A stretch of 64,000 bases of DNA from contig NZ_VFPT01000006.1 of NCBI RefSeq assembly GCF_006716865.1, positions 1 to 64,000 on the forward strand, in the 5' to 3' direction. Positions 43,790 through 52,418 of the stretch are shown in pieces. The position numbers and the translations under genes are program-made. The notes beneath the pieces were generated by a model that was not told the DNA's origin, ran no database searches, and saw only the letters and a list, made by a program, of their open reading frames with translations. The stretch comes from Roseinatronobacter monicus (GTDB lineage: Bacteria; Pseudomonadota; Alphaproteobacteria; Rhodobacterales; Rhodobacteraceae). How positions within the stretch are numbered: position 1 is the stretch's first letter; each line of letters opens with the position of its first letter.

Positions 43790-44311
43790 ATGACCCGCCT
43801 GAGCCTTGTCTTTCTGCTGTGTCTTCTGGCCGCTCCCACGCAGGCCGAAATGGACCCTTCCGACTACGAAGTTCCGCCCGCTGACCTGACACCCGAAGAG
43901 GCCGAAGCCCTGCGCGCGCGCATTGCCGCCGAGATCGCGGCAGACCGCGCCCGTGCTGAGGCAGAAGCCGAAGCCCGCCGCGCCGCCGAAGAGGCCGAAG
44001 CCTCGCGTCTTGCTGCGCGCCCCGTGGGAGAACAGTTGGTCGATTTGCGCTGCGCGACGTGCCACAGCGCAGACACCTACAGGCAAGCCGATCTGGGCTG
44101 GCTGGGCTGGCGTGCTACGGTCTGGCGCATGGATCTGCTCAACGGCGCAGGCGTCGAAGCCGGTGAACACGGGGTGATTGCCGACTGGCTATACGCGCAG
44201 CACCCACCGACAGGTGCGCGCGCGGCACTGGAATGGCTGGCGCTTCTGTTCGCGGCAGTGGCTTTGCCGCTGCCATTTGCGCTCTGGCGGCGCCGGAAAC
44301 ACAAAACCTGA
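43790..44311 (+). CDS. Membrane-anchored monohaem c-type cytochrome-like protein
   Basis: 173 residues. Cleavable signal MTRLSLVFLLCLLAAPTQA, then an acidic and Ala/Arg/Glu-rich coiled coil (about 33-75), one haem site CATCH (Cys88-Cys91-His92) with Met114 as a possible second ligand, and a C-terminal membrane span (about 146-165) before a basic RRRKHKT tail. The haem domain is unusually small and faces the periplasm. It lies 7 bp after DUF2478 inside the arx gene string. It could carry electrons from ArxABC to another acceptor or sense redox state. I know no named family for it. Confidence 0.75.
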   Translation: MTRLSLVFLLCLLAAPTQAEMDPSDYEVPPADLTPEEAEALRARIAAEIAADRARAEAEAEARRAAEEAEASRLAARPVGEQLVDLRCATCHSADTYRQADLGWLGWRATVWRMDLLNGAGVEAGEHGVIADWLYAQHPPTGARAALEWLALLFAAVALPLPFALWRRRKHKT

Positions 44312-44331
44312 AACCGACAAGGGAACTCTGC

Positions 44332-45432
44332 ATGTCCGTCACCAAAGATACCATCCTTGCGCAGTTACAAACCGTGCCATTGCCCGATGGCGGCAACCTG
44401 ATCAGCGCCGACATGGTGCGTGCGTTGCAGATCGAAGGCGGCAAGGTGCGTTTCGTGCTGGAAGCGCCGGATACAGTCAGCGCGCAAAGGCTTGGCCCCG
44501 TGCAACAAGCCGCCACTGCCGCGTTGCGCGCGCTGGATGGTGTGGATGAAGTGCAGATCGCCATCACCGCGCATCAGTCCAAAGGACAACCCCCTGCCGG
44601 GCAAGGCGCGCCGCCACAGCTGGAAATCGGCCGCCACCCCACAGGCAAGCCGGAACCGAAAACCATTCCCGGCGTCAAGCGCATCCTTGCCATCGGTTCG
44701 GGCAAGGGCGGCGTCGGCAAGTCTACGGTGTCATCGAACCTTGCAGTGGCGATGGCGCGGCAGGGCTGGAAGGTGGGCCTGCTTGATGCCGATATCTACG
44801 GACCCAGCCAGCCGCGCATGATGGGGCTGGATCGCCCGCCCATGTCGCCCGATGGCAAGCAGATCATCCCGCTGGAATCGCATGGGGTGAAGTTCATGTC
44901 GATTGGTGTGCTGTTGCCCAAGGATGAAGCCGTGATCTGGCGCGGTCCGATGCTGATGGGCGCGTTGCAGCAGCTTCTGAACGATGTGCGCTGGGGCAGT
45001 CTGGATGTGCTGATTGTCGATATGCCGCCGGGAACAGGCGATATTCAACTGACGCTTTGCACCTATTTCGACGTGACGGGTGCGATTGTCGTCTCTACCC
45101 CCCAAGACGTGGCGATGCTGGATGCGCAAAAGGCGCTGGTGGCGTTTAGCAAACTGGGGACCGAGGTGATTGGCCTGATCGAGAACATGTCCGGCTATAT
45201 CTGCCCCGAATGTGGGCATGAGGCGCATATCTTTGGTCAGGGCGGTGTGCGCGCCGAGGCTGCGAAACTGGGCATGCCACTTCTTGCGGAAATCCCGATC
45301 AGCCTCGATGTGCGCCTGTCCGGGGATGAAGGCAGGCCCATTGCGCTGGGGGATGACGCTATTGCGGTGATCTACGGCAAACTTGCCGCGCGGCTGATCG
45401 AGGCGGCAGAGAACAAGGCGCAGGAAGACTGA
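44332..45432 (+). CDS. apbC: Mrp/NBP35-family P-loop Fe-S cluster carrier
   Basis: 366 residues. N-terminal MIP18/DUF59-like domain (about 1-90), then the deviant Walker A IGSGKGGVGKSTVSSNLAVA, the switch region LLDADIYGPSQPRMMGL, VDMPPGTGDIQLTLC, and the cluster-binding pair CPEC in SGYICPECGHEAH. It assembles or transfers 4Fe-4S clusters in the cytoplasm. Position 20 bp after the cytochrome gene suggests dedicated maturation of the Arx Fe-S proteins. A chromosomal homologue probably also exists, so this may be an island copy. Confidence 0.92.
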   Translation: MSVTKDTILAQLQTVPLPDGGNLISADMVRALQIEGGKVRFVLEAPDTVSAQRLGPVQQAATAALRALDGVDEVQIAITAHQSKGQPPAGQGAPPQLEIGRHPTGKPEPKTIPGVKRILAIGSGKGGVGKSTVSSNLAVAMARQGWKVGLLDADIYGPSQPRMMGLDRPPMSPDGKQIIPLESHGVKFMSIGVLLPKDEAVIWRGPMLMGALQQLLNDVRWGSLDVLIVDMPPGTGDIQLTLCTYFDVTGAIVVSTPQDVAMLDAQKALVAFSKLGTEVIGLIENMSGYICPECGHEAHIFGQGGVRAEAAKLGMPLLAEIPISLDVRLSGDEGRPIALGDDAIAVIYGKLAARLIEAAENKAQED

Positions 45433-45509
45433 GTATGGCGCCCATTTGGCTGATGGTTTTTGGCCTCTGCCCGAAATGAGTGCTGCAACGCATTGAGAGG
45501 GGAAGCATC

Positions 45510-46790
45510 ATGGATATCCATCGTCCCAAGGAGGGATCTGGATGCGACTGCGACGCGCAGGACATGCTGAAAGCCATTATCAGCATTGACGAAGCCCTTG
45601 CGCGCATTGCAGCGCATGTCACCCCGATTGATGAAGCCAACACAGTTCCGTTGAGTAAGGGTTTGGGTCGCATCCTCGCGCAGCCAGTTCGCGCACAAGG
45701 CCGCGCGCCCTCTTTCGACAACGCCGCAATGGACGGCTACGCGGTTGCAACCACTTCCTTGACGGGGGACGGGCCGTGGATGCTGAAGGTCATAGCGCGT
45801 GTTCCTGCGGGGCATGAAGCGACGCAGAAGCTTTCGGGTCCGTGCGCTGTGCGTATTTTTACCGGCGCTCCGGTTCCTGATGGCGCTGATGCAGTTGTCA
45901 TGCAGGAAGACGTCACGCGTGTCGGTGATACTGTTCAGCTTCACAGACGGCCTGCGGCTGGACAGAATATCCGGCGAGCAGGAAGTGATATGGAAAAGGG
46001 CGCGACCATACTGGACAAGGGCCACAGGCTCGGTCCAGGTGAAATCGCCGCCGGTGCCGCCGCCGGTGCGGGCACCGTCCATGTCCAGCGCAGGCTTCGG
46101 GTCGCACTTATTGTCACAGGTGACGAGGTTCGCGAGGCCGGGGGGGAGCGGGCGGCCGCCCAGATATGGGATGTGAATACGCCGATGCTTGCGGCAGCCA
46201 TGGACTCAAAGGCCCTTGAGATTGTCGCAACTGTGCAGGGTGCCGACAACTGTGCGCGGCTCGCTTCGCAAATGAAAGAACTGGCAGAGCAGGCCGACCT
46301 AATCGTCACCACTGGCGGGATCTCGGTCGGGGAAGAGGATCATGTCATTCCAGCGTTCGCCGGTCTGGACGGTGAGATGATATTCAGCCGCGTGGCGATC
46401 AAGCCGGGAAAGCCGGTGTCCTTTGGGCGCATTGGAACCATATTCTGGCTTGGCTTGCCCGGAAATCCGCTATCGGCCTATGTCACGTGGAACGTCTTTG
46501 GCAGAGCACTTGTGAAGGGATTGATCGGCGAGACAGCGCCCGTATCGGCACGCCGCCATGTCATCACAAACGCGCCCATCCACCGCAAGCCGGGGCGTGT
46601 TGAACTCAGGCTGGCGACCCTATGCGGGATAGATGCCGATGGCCGCGAGATAGTTGATTTCGAAGCCGCGACTCTTTCCGGGTGTGTAAGCCGCCTGCCG
46701 ATTGCACACGGGCTGATATATCTGCCCGCCGAGGTTGAGTATCTTCCCACTGGCGCGCTGGTGCAATTTCAGCCCTTCTGCCCTGTTTAG
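45510..46790 (+). CDS. moeA: MoeA, molybdopterin molybdotransferase
   Basis: 426 residues. It inserts molybdate into adenylylated molybdopterin. Motifs: APSFDNAAMDGYAV, RIFTGAPVPDGADAVVMQED, AGQNIRRAGSDMEKG, TGDEV, VTTGGISVGEEDHV, IKPGKPVSFGRI and WLGLPGNPLSAYVTW. The ATG at 45510 follows GAGAGGGGAAGC; upstream in-frame starts lack this. It completes the plus-strand arx string and would supply Mo cofactor for ArxA. Being next to arx on a plasmid suggests it travels with the island. Confidence 0.94.
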   Translation: MDIHRPKEGSGCDCDAQDMLKAIISIDEALARIAAHVTPIDEANTVPLSKGLGRILAQPVRAQGRAPSFDNAAMDGYAVATTSLTGDGPWMLKVIARVPAGHEATQKLSGPCAVRIFTGAPVPDGADAVVMQEDVTRVGDTVQLHRRPAAGQNIRRAGSDMEKGATILDKGHRLGPGEIAAGAAAGAGTVHVQRRLRVALIVTGDEVREAGGERAAAQIWDVNTPMLAAAMDSKALEIVATVQGADNCARLASQMKELAEQADLIVTTGGISVGEEDHVIPAFAGLDGEMIFSRVAIKPGKPVSFGRIGTIFWLGLPGNPLSAYVTWNVFGRALVKGLIGETAPVSARRHVITNAPIHRKPGRVELRLATLCGIDADGREIVDFEAATLSGCVSRLPIAHGLIYLPAEVEYLPTGALVQFQPFCPV

Positions 46791-46847
46791 CGAGCAGTAC
46801 CTTGCGACATTCCTAACGGCTTCGATCATGGCAATGTAATTAGACGG

Positions 46848-47011
46848 TCATTCCCATTCCATCTGCTCGATAGCATTCTGGGCACTGCGGCCCGCAAGGC
46901 TCTCAAATTCGATCAGATGTGCCTTGGTGGATCGGTCGATGTCCAGGGCCTCGATCGTACTGCCGCCATCGTCGATCAGAGCGCCGATCTGGCGATCTGG
47001 CTGCGTAGGGC
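46848..47011 (-). pseudogene. C-terminal remnant of an unidentified gene
   Basis: On the minus strand a frame ending at TGA 46850-46848 encodes a natural-looking sequence (QIGALIDDGGSTIEALDIDR, then STKAHLIEFESLAGRSAQNA, ending EQMEWE) that fades upstream into repeat DNA near 47015. No start is visible. I do not recognise the family. It probably marks an old insertion boundary of the arsenic island. Confidence 0.4.
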
Positions 47012-47323
47012 GACACGACGACTGGCCGCTTTCCTAAAATGCTGCGCACGCAATGCTGCAAGGTCACAGGCGGCTCTCCGCCCCTTGCGAAGGCGTCGCG
47101 GGCGAACGACGTGCCCGGCCCAAACCGACCGGTCGGCCTTTTGCATAGGGTTCGTCAAAGCGGTCGCTCAGGAATGCCGCAGCATACGACAGCAGACAGC
47201 CTCTTTGCGGACGGTCATATTGAGCGCAGCATGTCTTCTGCCCCTGACGTTTGGGACGGGACGCTGCCTGTAGGTCCCGCAGCGTTGCTCCTTCAGAGAC
47301 TTATGAAAGCCGCCGTTCGAAAT
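47012..47323. repeat. Degenerate intergenic repeat at the right edge of the arsenic island
   Basis: Contains diverged copies of the blocks at 21040-21130: ATGCTGC...GCAATGC.GCAAGGTCAC (47038) and GACGTGCCCGGCCC (47108). No gene is supported. Confidence 0.45.
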
Positions 47324-47992
47324 TTAGTTCGACGACGTCGCATCTGCAGCGGTTCCGAAGCGCGGCAGACTAACCGTCGCTTTGCTATGTGTAGTCAACA
47401 GCGTATCACGCAGAAATGCGATCTGAGCCGTCTCTTCTATAATTTCCGCCAGATATTGTGCGGCCATTATTGTTTTGCCAACCCCGATTGTACCGTGATT
47501 AGCTAGAACAGCAGCGCAGATGGACGGGTCACGGAACACTGGCGAAATATCTTCCTCGGTTTGTGGCCCGCCTGCTGCAGACAGCGGTATCAGGGGCATC
47601 CGCCCGATCTTTTCGATGGTCTGAACTGTCAAACAAGGGATTTCTATTCCTGCACTGGCATAGCCAGTAGCCCAAGGGCTGTGACAGTGGACAATCGCAT
47701 TGATGTCAGGGCGAATGCGATACAGGTCCAGATGAAATCCAAGGTCCTTGGATGGCTTGTGGCTTGAGGACAAAACTGTGCCATCCAGAAGCACAACCTG
47801 CAGATTATCTCGGGTGCATTCTGCAAAACCCACACCAGAGGGTTTGATGACAATTGCGTCCCCTGTCGCCAATCGCATCGATAGATTGCCGCCAGCGTTG
47901 GTTTGCAAACGCAGATCGAAGCAGCGACGGGCGCTGGCAATCAGCGCATCCATCTTTTCGGGCAGATCGGGAAAACGGGAAAGGTCAGACAT
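47324..47992 (-). CDS. Class II aldolase/adducin-family protein
   Basis: 222 residues. LQTNAGGNLSMRL and IVIKPSGVGFAECT form the phosphate and substrate loop. The zinc site is INAIVHCHSPWATGYASAG, and ANHGTIGVGKTIMAAQYLAE gives the distal His. Such enzymes cleave or epimerise phosphorylated keto sugars. The ATG at 47992 (MSDLSRFPDLPE) overlaps the Tm-1-like gene end by 8 bp; the longer frame has no family similarity. It forms a pair with the Tm-1-like protein, as in oxo-tetronate or related sugar-acid catabolic loci. Exact substrate unknown. Confidence 0.88.
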   Translation of the reverse strand: MSDLSRFPDLPEKMDALIASARRCFDLRLQTNAGGNLSMRLATGDAIVIKPSGVGFAECTRDNLQVVLLDGTVLSSSHKPSKDLGFHLDLYRIRPDINAIVHCHSPWATGYASAGIEIPCLTVQTIEKIGRMPLIPLSAAGGPQTEEDISPVFRDPSICAAVLANHGTIGVGKTIMAAQYLAEIIEETAQIAFLRDTLLTTHSKATVSLPRFGTAADATSSN

Positions 47993-49115
47993 CAGGCATC
48001 CTTTGTAACAGGGCATCCACGGCGGAGCGGGCCGTCTCAGGGGCATTGATATGATAGGGCAGGCGTTCCACGTCGAACGCACGACCATTGCTTTGCAGAG
48101 TGTCAGCGGTAATCTCGCGCAAAGCCAGATCCTCGATCGCACCACCAGGGCGGTCTTCATGGCTGAATCCGCCCATGGGAACCAGAACACAGGTCGGCCC
48201 GGTTGCTTGATTGAGCGCGTTTGCCAAGGCCAGCGCTTGATGCTCCATCTCGGGCTGGGTCAACTTGACATGGGTGAAATACCCCGAATGGCGATAATGC
48301 GGGCGGGCCAGATAGGTAGCGTCGATGGTCTCGATGGCACCTAAACCCAGGAAGTTCAGCGCCCCAGGCAGCACGACCCGCGGCAGACCACCTGCCACGG
48401 TAAACCTGTCAGCCATGGGCACACAGACCCCTGCAAGGTTCATGCGGCCAAGTTCATGCAGGTTCATGTCGATCACGCCGGAAGCGTTGCCTTCGCGGAC
48501 AAACCGAGCGAAGGCTGCACCGCCATAGCCGTTGGAATGAAACATGGTTGATTCCAGCCCATACCCGGCCAGCGTCCGTGCGATGGCAATTCCAGCGGGG
48601 CCGGTTGCCCCCAGTGTGGAGACAGCAATCGCGGGGCGGTCACTGGGGGCCACTGGGCGGATATTCTGAACCCCTGCGATCATTGCGGCGGACTGCGCAA
48701 AGACCCGGGCGAGTGTTGGGTTCATACCCTCGATATCGCATAAGGTCGGAACCAGCGTGATCGCACTGTCAGCCAAACGGGCACGAGGATCAAAGGCAAG
48801 TGTTGTGATCAGCATGCGTGGCAGATCTGACGGCAAGCCACACAAGACATCCAGCGCAATTTCACCACCTGTGCCGCCACCGATCCCCAAGGCGGCAATG
48901 CTTTCGGGTGCGAGGGCGCGCGCCTTCACTGCGACCTCGGCGGTGCGCTGCGACATCAGTGCCAGCTTATCAGCGCTTGGAAGCACCACACCGCCTGCTC
49001 CGAGCGAGATATCGATCAATGCAACCGTCAGCCCATGCGCTTGCAAGGCTTTGGTCAGGGCGGCAAGTTCTGCGCCCTTTGTCTCCTTCGTGCCGATCAG
49101 CAGGACACGCGCCAT
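47985..49115 (-). CDS. Tm-1-like ATP-binding (UPF0261) protein
   Basis: 376 residues: RVLLIGTKETKGAELAALTK, VALIDISLGAGGVV, ALGIGGGTGGEIALDVLCGL, VSTLGATGPAGIAIARTLAG, MFHSNGYGGAAFARFVREG, YFTHVKLTQPEMEHQALALA and VLVPMGGFSHEDRPGGAIED. This is the UPF0261/Tm-1 family. Biochemical role in bacteria is not settled, though members co-occur with sugar-acid and aldolase genes. It lies 4 bp from the ABC permease gene and is coupled to the aldolase, so it belongs to the import and catabolic operon. Confidence 0.9.
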   Translation of the reverse strand: MARVLLIGTKETKGAELAALTKALQAHGLTVALIDISLGAGGVVLPSADKLALMSQRTAEVAVKARALAPESIAALGIGGGTGGEIALDVLCGLPSDLPRMLITTLAFDPRARLADSAITLVPTLCDIEGMNPTLARVFAQSAAMIAGVQNIRPVAPSDRPAIAVSTLGATGPAGIAIARTLAGYGLESTMFHSNGYGGAAFARFVREGNASGVIDMNLHELGRMNLAGVCVPMADRFTVAGGLPRVVLPGALNFLGLGAIETIDATYLARPHYRHSGYFTHVKLTQPEMEHQALALANALNQATGPTCVLVPMGGFSHEDRPGGAIEDLALREITADTLQSNGRAFDVERLPYHINAPETARSAVDALLQRMPDV

Positions 49116-49119
49116 TGCC

Positions 49120-50055
49120 TTATCCCTTGACCGCGCCTGCCGTCATGCCGGTGATGATCTGGCGCGATGCGAACAGCGTGAACAGGATCGGCGGAATGGC
49201 CAGCAACATTCCGGTCGCGAATATCGTCCCCAACCCGTCGAATTCGCTGGCATTGTTTACGATCAGGATGGGCACGGTCATCGTATTGCGATCGGCCAGC
49301 GCCGACGCCAGCAGATATTCGTTCCATGCAATCCGGAAAGTAAAGATCGCGGCCGCCGCCAGCCCCGGCTTGATCAGCGGCAGCACCACCATGAAGAAGG
49401 TCTGGAACGGCCCCGCGCCATCGACGCGCGCCGCCTCTTCCAATGAGTAGGGGACCTGCACGATGAAGCTTTGCAGAATCCAGATGACAAATGGCAGGTT
49501 CATCGCGACATAAATCAGGATGATACCGGAATGCGTGCCCGCAAGGCAAATATCCCCACGCCCACCAAAGGTGTCGCGAATAAATTCGCCCAGCATGGTC
49601 GTGCGCCCGATACAGAACGTGTTGTTCCACAGCCCGAACACGGGAACCAGCAGCACAGCAGGCGGGATCATCCGCACGGCAAGGGTGGACAACGACATGG
49701 TATCCCTGCCCATGAAGCGGAATCGCACCAACGCGTAGGCCGCCATTGTTCCCATGACCAATGTGAGCGCAGTCGAGATCAGCGCAATGATCAGCGAGTT
49801 GATGAAGGCTCCGCCAAAACGGATGCGGCAGAAGCGCAGGTGATCGGGCTGATACCACAGCAGATCGCAAAGCGCGGTTTCATAATTTCGGATCGTCGGC
49901 ATGAACAGCAGGCCACCCGCCCCGCTGGTGATATTCACATCCAGTTTAAGGGAATTGATCAGGAGGATGCCGACCGGTCCTATGGACATGAAGATCAGCA
50001 TCGCGATCAGAACATAGAAGGCCGGGTTTTGCCGCTCATAGGTTGTATTCGACAT
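49120..50055 (-). CDS. Carbohydrate ABC transporter permease (MalG type)
   Basis: 311 residues with six hydrophobic segments; FYVLIAMLIFMSIGPVGILL at the start, INSLIIALISTALTLVMGTM and the coupling-helix motif EEAARVDGAGPFQTFFMVVL with LPLIKPGLAA. It is the second of two inner-membrane subunits; the 4-bp gap to its partner upstream shows co-translation. The region around residues 45-75 (ETALCDLLWYQPDHLRFCRI) is not hydrophobic and forms a periplasmic loop. Confidence 0.92.
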   Translation of the reverse strand: MSNTTYERQNPAFYVLIAMLIFMSIGPVGILLINSLKLDVNITSGAGGLLFMPTIRNYETALCDLLWYQPDHLRFCRIRFGGAFINSLIIALISTALTLVMGTMAAYALVRFRFMGRDTMSLSTLAVRMIPPAVLLVPVFGLWNNTFCIGRTTMLGEFIRDTFGGRGDICLAGTHSGIILIYVAMNLPFVIWILQSFIVQVPYSLEEAARVDGAGPFQTFFMVVLPLIKPGLAAAAIFTFRIAWNEYLLASALADRNTMTVPILIVNNASEFDGLGTIFATGMLLAIPPILFTLFASRQIITGMTAGAVKG

Positions 50056-50058
50056 CGC

Positions 50059-50970
50059 TCAGCTCTCTTCCTGATTGGTGAATCGCAAGCGGCGGGCGCG
50101 GGCTTCCTGCCAGCGGGTAAAGGCGAACATGCCTAATGTCAGCACCATCAACAGCATTAACAGCATGTTGGACATAGCTGCCGCTTCGCCCAGTTCGCGG
50201 AATTCGCGAGCCGTGCGGGCAATGCGCAGCGCCAGGATTTCGGTCTGCAAGCCCGGCCCGCCGCCGGTCAGCACGAGGATCACCTCCAGAACCTTGAAGG
50301 CGTCGATCAGCCGCAGCAGTAACGTCACGATCAGAACAGGGGCCATCAGCGGCAGCTTCACATGCCAGATCTGTTGCAGGGGTGTCGCGCCGTCAATCCG
50401 CGCCGCTTCCAGCGCGGAACGGGGCAGTGATTGCAGCGCTGCAAGTGACAGGATGAAGATGAACGGTGTCCATTGCCAGATATCGGCAATGATGACTGAC
50501 AAGAGCGGATTCTGGCCCAGCCAGTCTACCCGTGGCAGGCCGACCGCGTCCAGCATCCGGTTGAACGTGCCGTAGGTCTGGTGGAACATGTAACGCCAGA
50601 CCAGACCGACCACGACGGGCGCGATCATCATGGGCAAGATGAACAGTGTCCGGAGCAAAGACATGCCCCGAATTTTGCGGTCTAGCAGAAGGGCAAGGCC
50701 GACTCCCAGAACCATCTCGACGCTGACCACACTGAAAGCAAAGACCAGTGTAACCCAGAAGCTTTCATGAAAGGCAGGGTCCGCCAGCAGCTTCATATAA
50801 TTTGCCAGCCCCACAAAGTCGGTTTCTGTGATGCTCTGACTTGGGTCCCAAGAGCGGAAGCTGCCCCAGATCATATAGGCGATGGGATAAAATAGCGCGA
50901 GCAGCATGACCAAGGCCGCCGGGGCCATGAATAGGTATGGTGTCAGGCGATTGGCTGAAAATCGGTTCAC
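50059..50970 (-). CDS. Carbohydrate ABC transporter permease (MalF type)
   Basis: 303 residues with six membrane segments: LTPYLFMAPAALVMLLALFY, VTLVFAFSVVSVEMVLGVGL, the coupling motif LEAARIDGATPLQQIWHVKL, and MSNMLLMLLMVLTLGMFAFT. The GTG at 50970 gives the usual short cytoplasmic lead; an upstream TTG at 51036 lacks a ribosome site. First permease gene after the binding-protein gene. Confidence 0.9.
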   Translation of the reverse strand: MNRFSANRLTPYLFMAPAALVMLLALFYPIAYMIWGSFRSWDPSQSITETDFVGLANYMKLLADPAFHESFWVTLVFAFSVVSVEMVLGVGLALLLDRKIRGMSLLRTLFILPMMIAPVVVGLVWRYMFHQTYGTFNRMLDAVGLPRVDWLGQNPLLSVIIADIWQWTPFIFILSLAALQSLPRSALEAARIDGATPLQQIWHVKLPLMAPVLIVTLLLRLIDAFKVLEVILVLTGGGPGLQTEILALRIARTAREFRELGEAAAMSNMLLMLLMVLTLGMFAFTRWQEARARRLRFTNQEES

Positions 50971-51050
50971 GAGCGAATGCCCCCGGCTTACGTGCGAAAT
51001 AGGGCGGCGCGCGGCAGAGGATACCGCGCGACGCAAAGCTTAAAATCGTA

Positions 51051-52379
51051 TCAGTCCCAGATGTAATAGCCCTGTTCTTCCATCAGCGTCTGGGTACGGG
51101 CTGCGATCCCGTCCAGTGCTTCCTGAATATCAACGCCTTGAGTTAGAACCTGGCTGAGGGTCGTGCCAATATCGGCATTGATACGGCCCCATGCTGGAAT
51201 GATCGGACGCCAGTCAGGATCAGCATATTCCAGCGCCGCGCCAAAGGTGGCCGACCATGGATATTGCGCGTTCAGCTCTTCATTGGCATAGGTTGAGAAC
51301 CGCGACGGGTTGCCGCCCGCCATGGCCACTGCCAGATCGCCTTCTTTCGAGGTCAGCCACTGCATCAGCAGGAACGCTGCTTCCTTGTTTTCGGCATTGG
51401 CGGGGATGCCCAGACCGAAACCACCCGTTTGGCTGGCGCGGGTTACACCCATCGGGTGCATCGCATAGCCGACATTACCCGCAACCGCTGACCGGCTCGA
51501 ATCTTCCAAATTTGGTGCGTAGGCGATGGTGTCGAGGAACATTGCCGCCTGCCCCTGCGAAAAGGCGTTGGCCGCTTCAGCTGGGCCAAAGGCGGACGAG
51601 CCCTCGGGGCCACAATCCACGATCCGTTTCAGTGCCTCAGCTGCTGCCACACCCTGCGCGTCGTTTATGCGCGGCTGCCACGCGTCATCGAACACGCGCC
51701 CACCCAGTGGGGCAAGGTGCAGAAGGAACGCATGCGCTGCCTGATGGCCGGATGCTGCGCGGCTGGCGACACCACCCATACCCGGTTCCAGTTCCGGGAT
51801 GCTGCAGGCCAGTTCCAGCAGCTCATCATAGGTGTCCGGTACGCTCAGCCCATGCTTTTCGAAGATGTCGCTGCGGTAGAACAGAACCGAGGTTTCAGAC
51901 CCGAACGGCAGCCCGAACAGCGATCCGGTCGGTCCCGGCAGATAACCCTTCTCGCCCCCGGCAACACCTATATTTTGCAGATAGCCGTCGATTATGTCCT
52001 TTGCGTCGAAATTGGGATCTGCCAAGCGTGGGTTCATGAAATATTTCGCCAAATTTTCCAACTGGTCAGCATAGACGTAATCAGCCTTGGAAAACACAAC
52101 ATAGGCGATCAGGTCATACGCCCCCTCATTCAAGGTCAATTCCAGCGTCTGACGCTCGCGCATGTCCAGATAGGGCAGCATGTCCACTTCGACATTGATG
52201 CCGGTCTGCGCGGTGAATTCCGGCAACACCTCCATCACCGCATTGTAATGGGGATGTGAAGGGAAGTTCACGACCAGCGTCGTGCCCGCATAGGGCGCAT
52301 AAGGCCCATCCTGTGCCAGTGCAGCCGTCCCCAACGCCAATGTGGCGATGATGGTGCTGTTTCTCAGAGTAGTCAGCAT
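51051..52379 (-). CDS. ABC transporter extracellular solute-binding protein (family 1)
   Basis: 442 residues. Cleavable signal MLTTLRNSTIIATLALGTAALA, then FTAQTGINVEVDMLPYLDMR, YDLIAYVVFSKADYVYADQL, GLPFGSETSVLFYRSDIFEK and WLTSKEGDLAVAMAGGNPSR, typical of sugar-binding proteins of the MalE/UgpB cluster. No lipobox. A GAGGAAAC ribosome site precedes the ATG. First in line after the ATPase gene (39 bp gap). Confidence 0.92.
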   Translation of the reverse strand: MLTTLRNSTIIATLALGTAALAQDGPYAPYAGTTLVVNFPSHPHYNAVMEVLPEFTAQTGINVEVDMLPYLDMRERQTLELTLNEGAYDLIAYVVFSKADYVYADQLENLAKYFMNPRLADPNFDAKDIIDGYLQNIGVAGGEKGYLPGPTGSLFGLPFGSETSVLFYRSDIFEKHGLSVPDTYDELLELACSIPELEPGMGGVASRAASGHQAAHAFLLHLAPLGGRVFDDAWQPRINDAQGVAAAEALKRIVDCGPEGSSAFGPAEAANAFSQGQAAMFLDTIAYAPNLEDSSRSAVAGNVGYAMHPMGVTRASQTGGFGLGIPANAENKEAAFLLMQWLTSKEGDLAVAMAGGNPSRFSTYANEELNAQYPWSATFGAALEYADPDWRPIIPAWGRINADIGTTLSQVLTQGVDIQEALDGIAARTQTLMEEQGYYIWD

Positions 52380-52418
52380 GTCCGTTTCCTCCCGGTTGCT
52401 AGTCTATTATTGCAGTTG

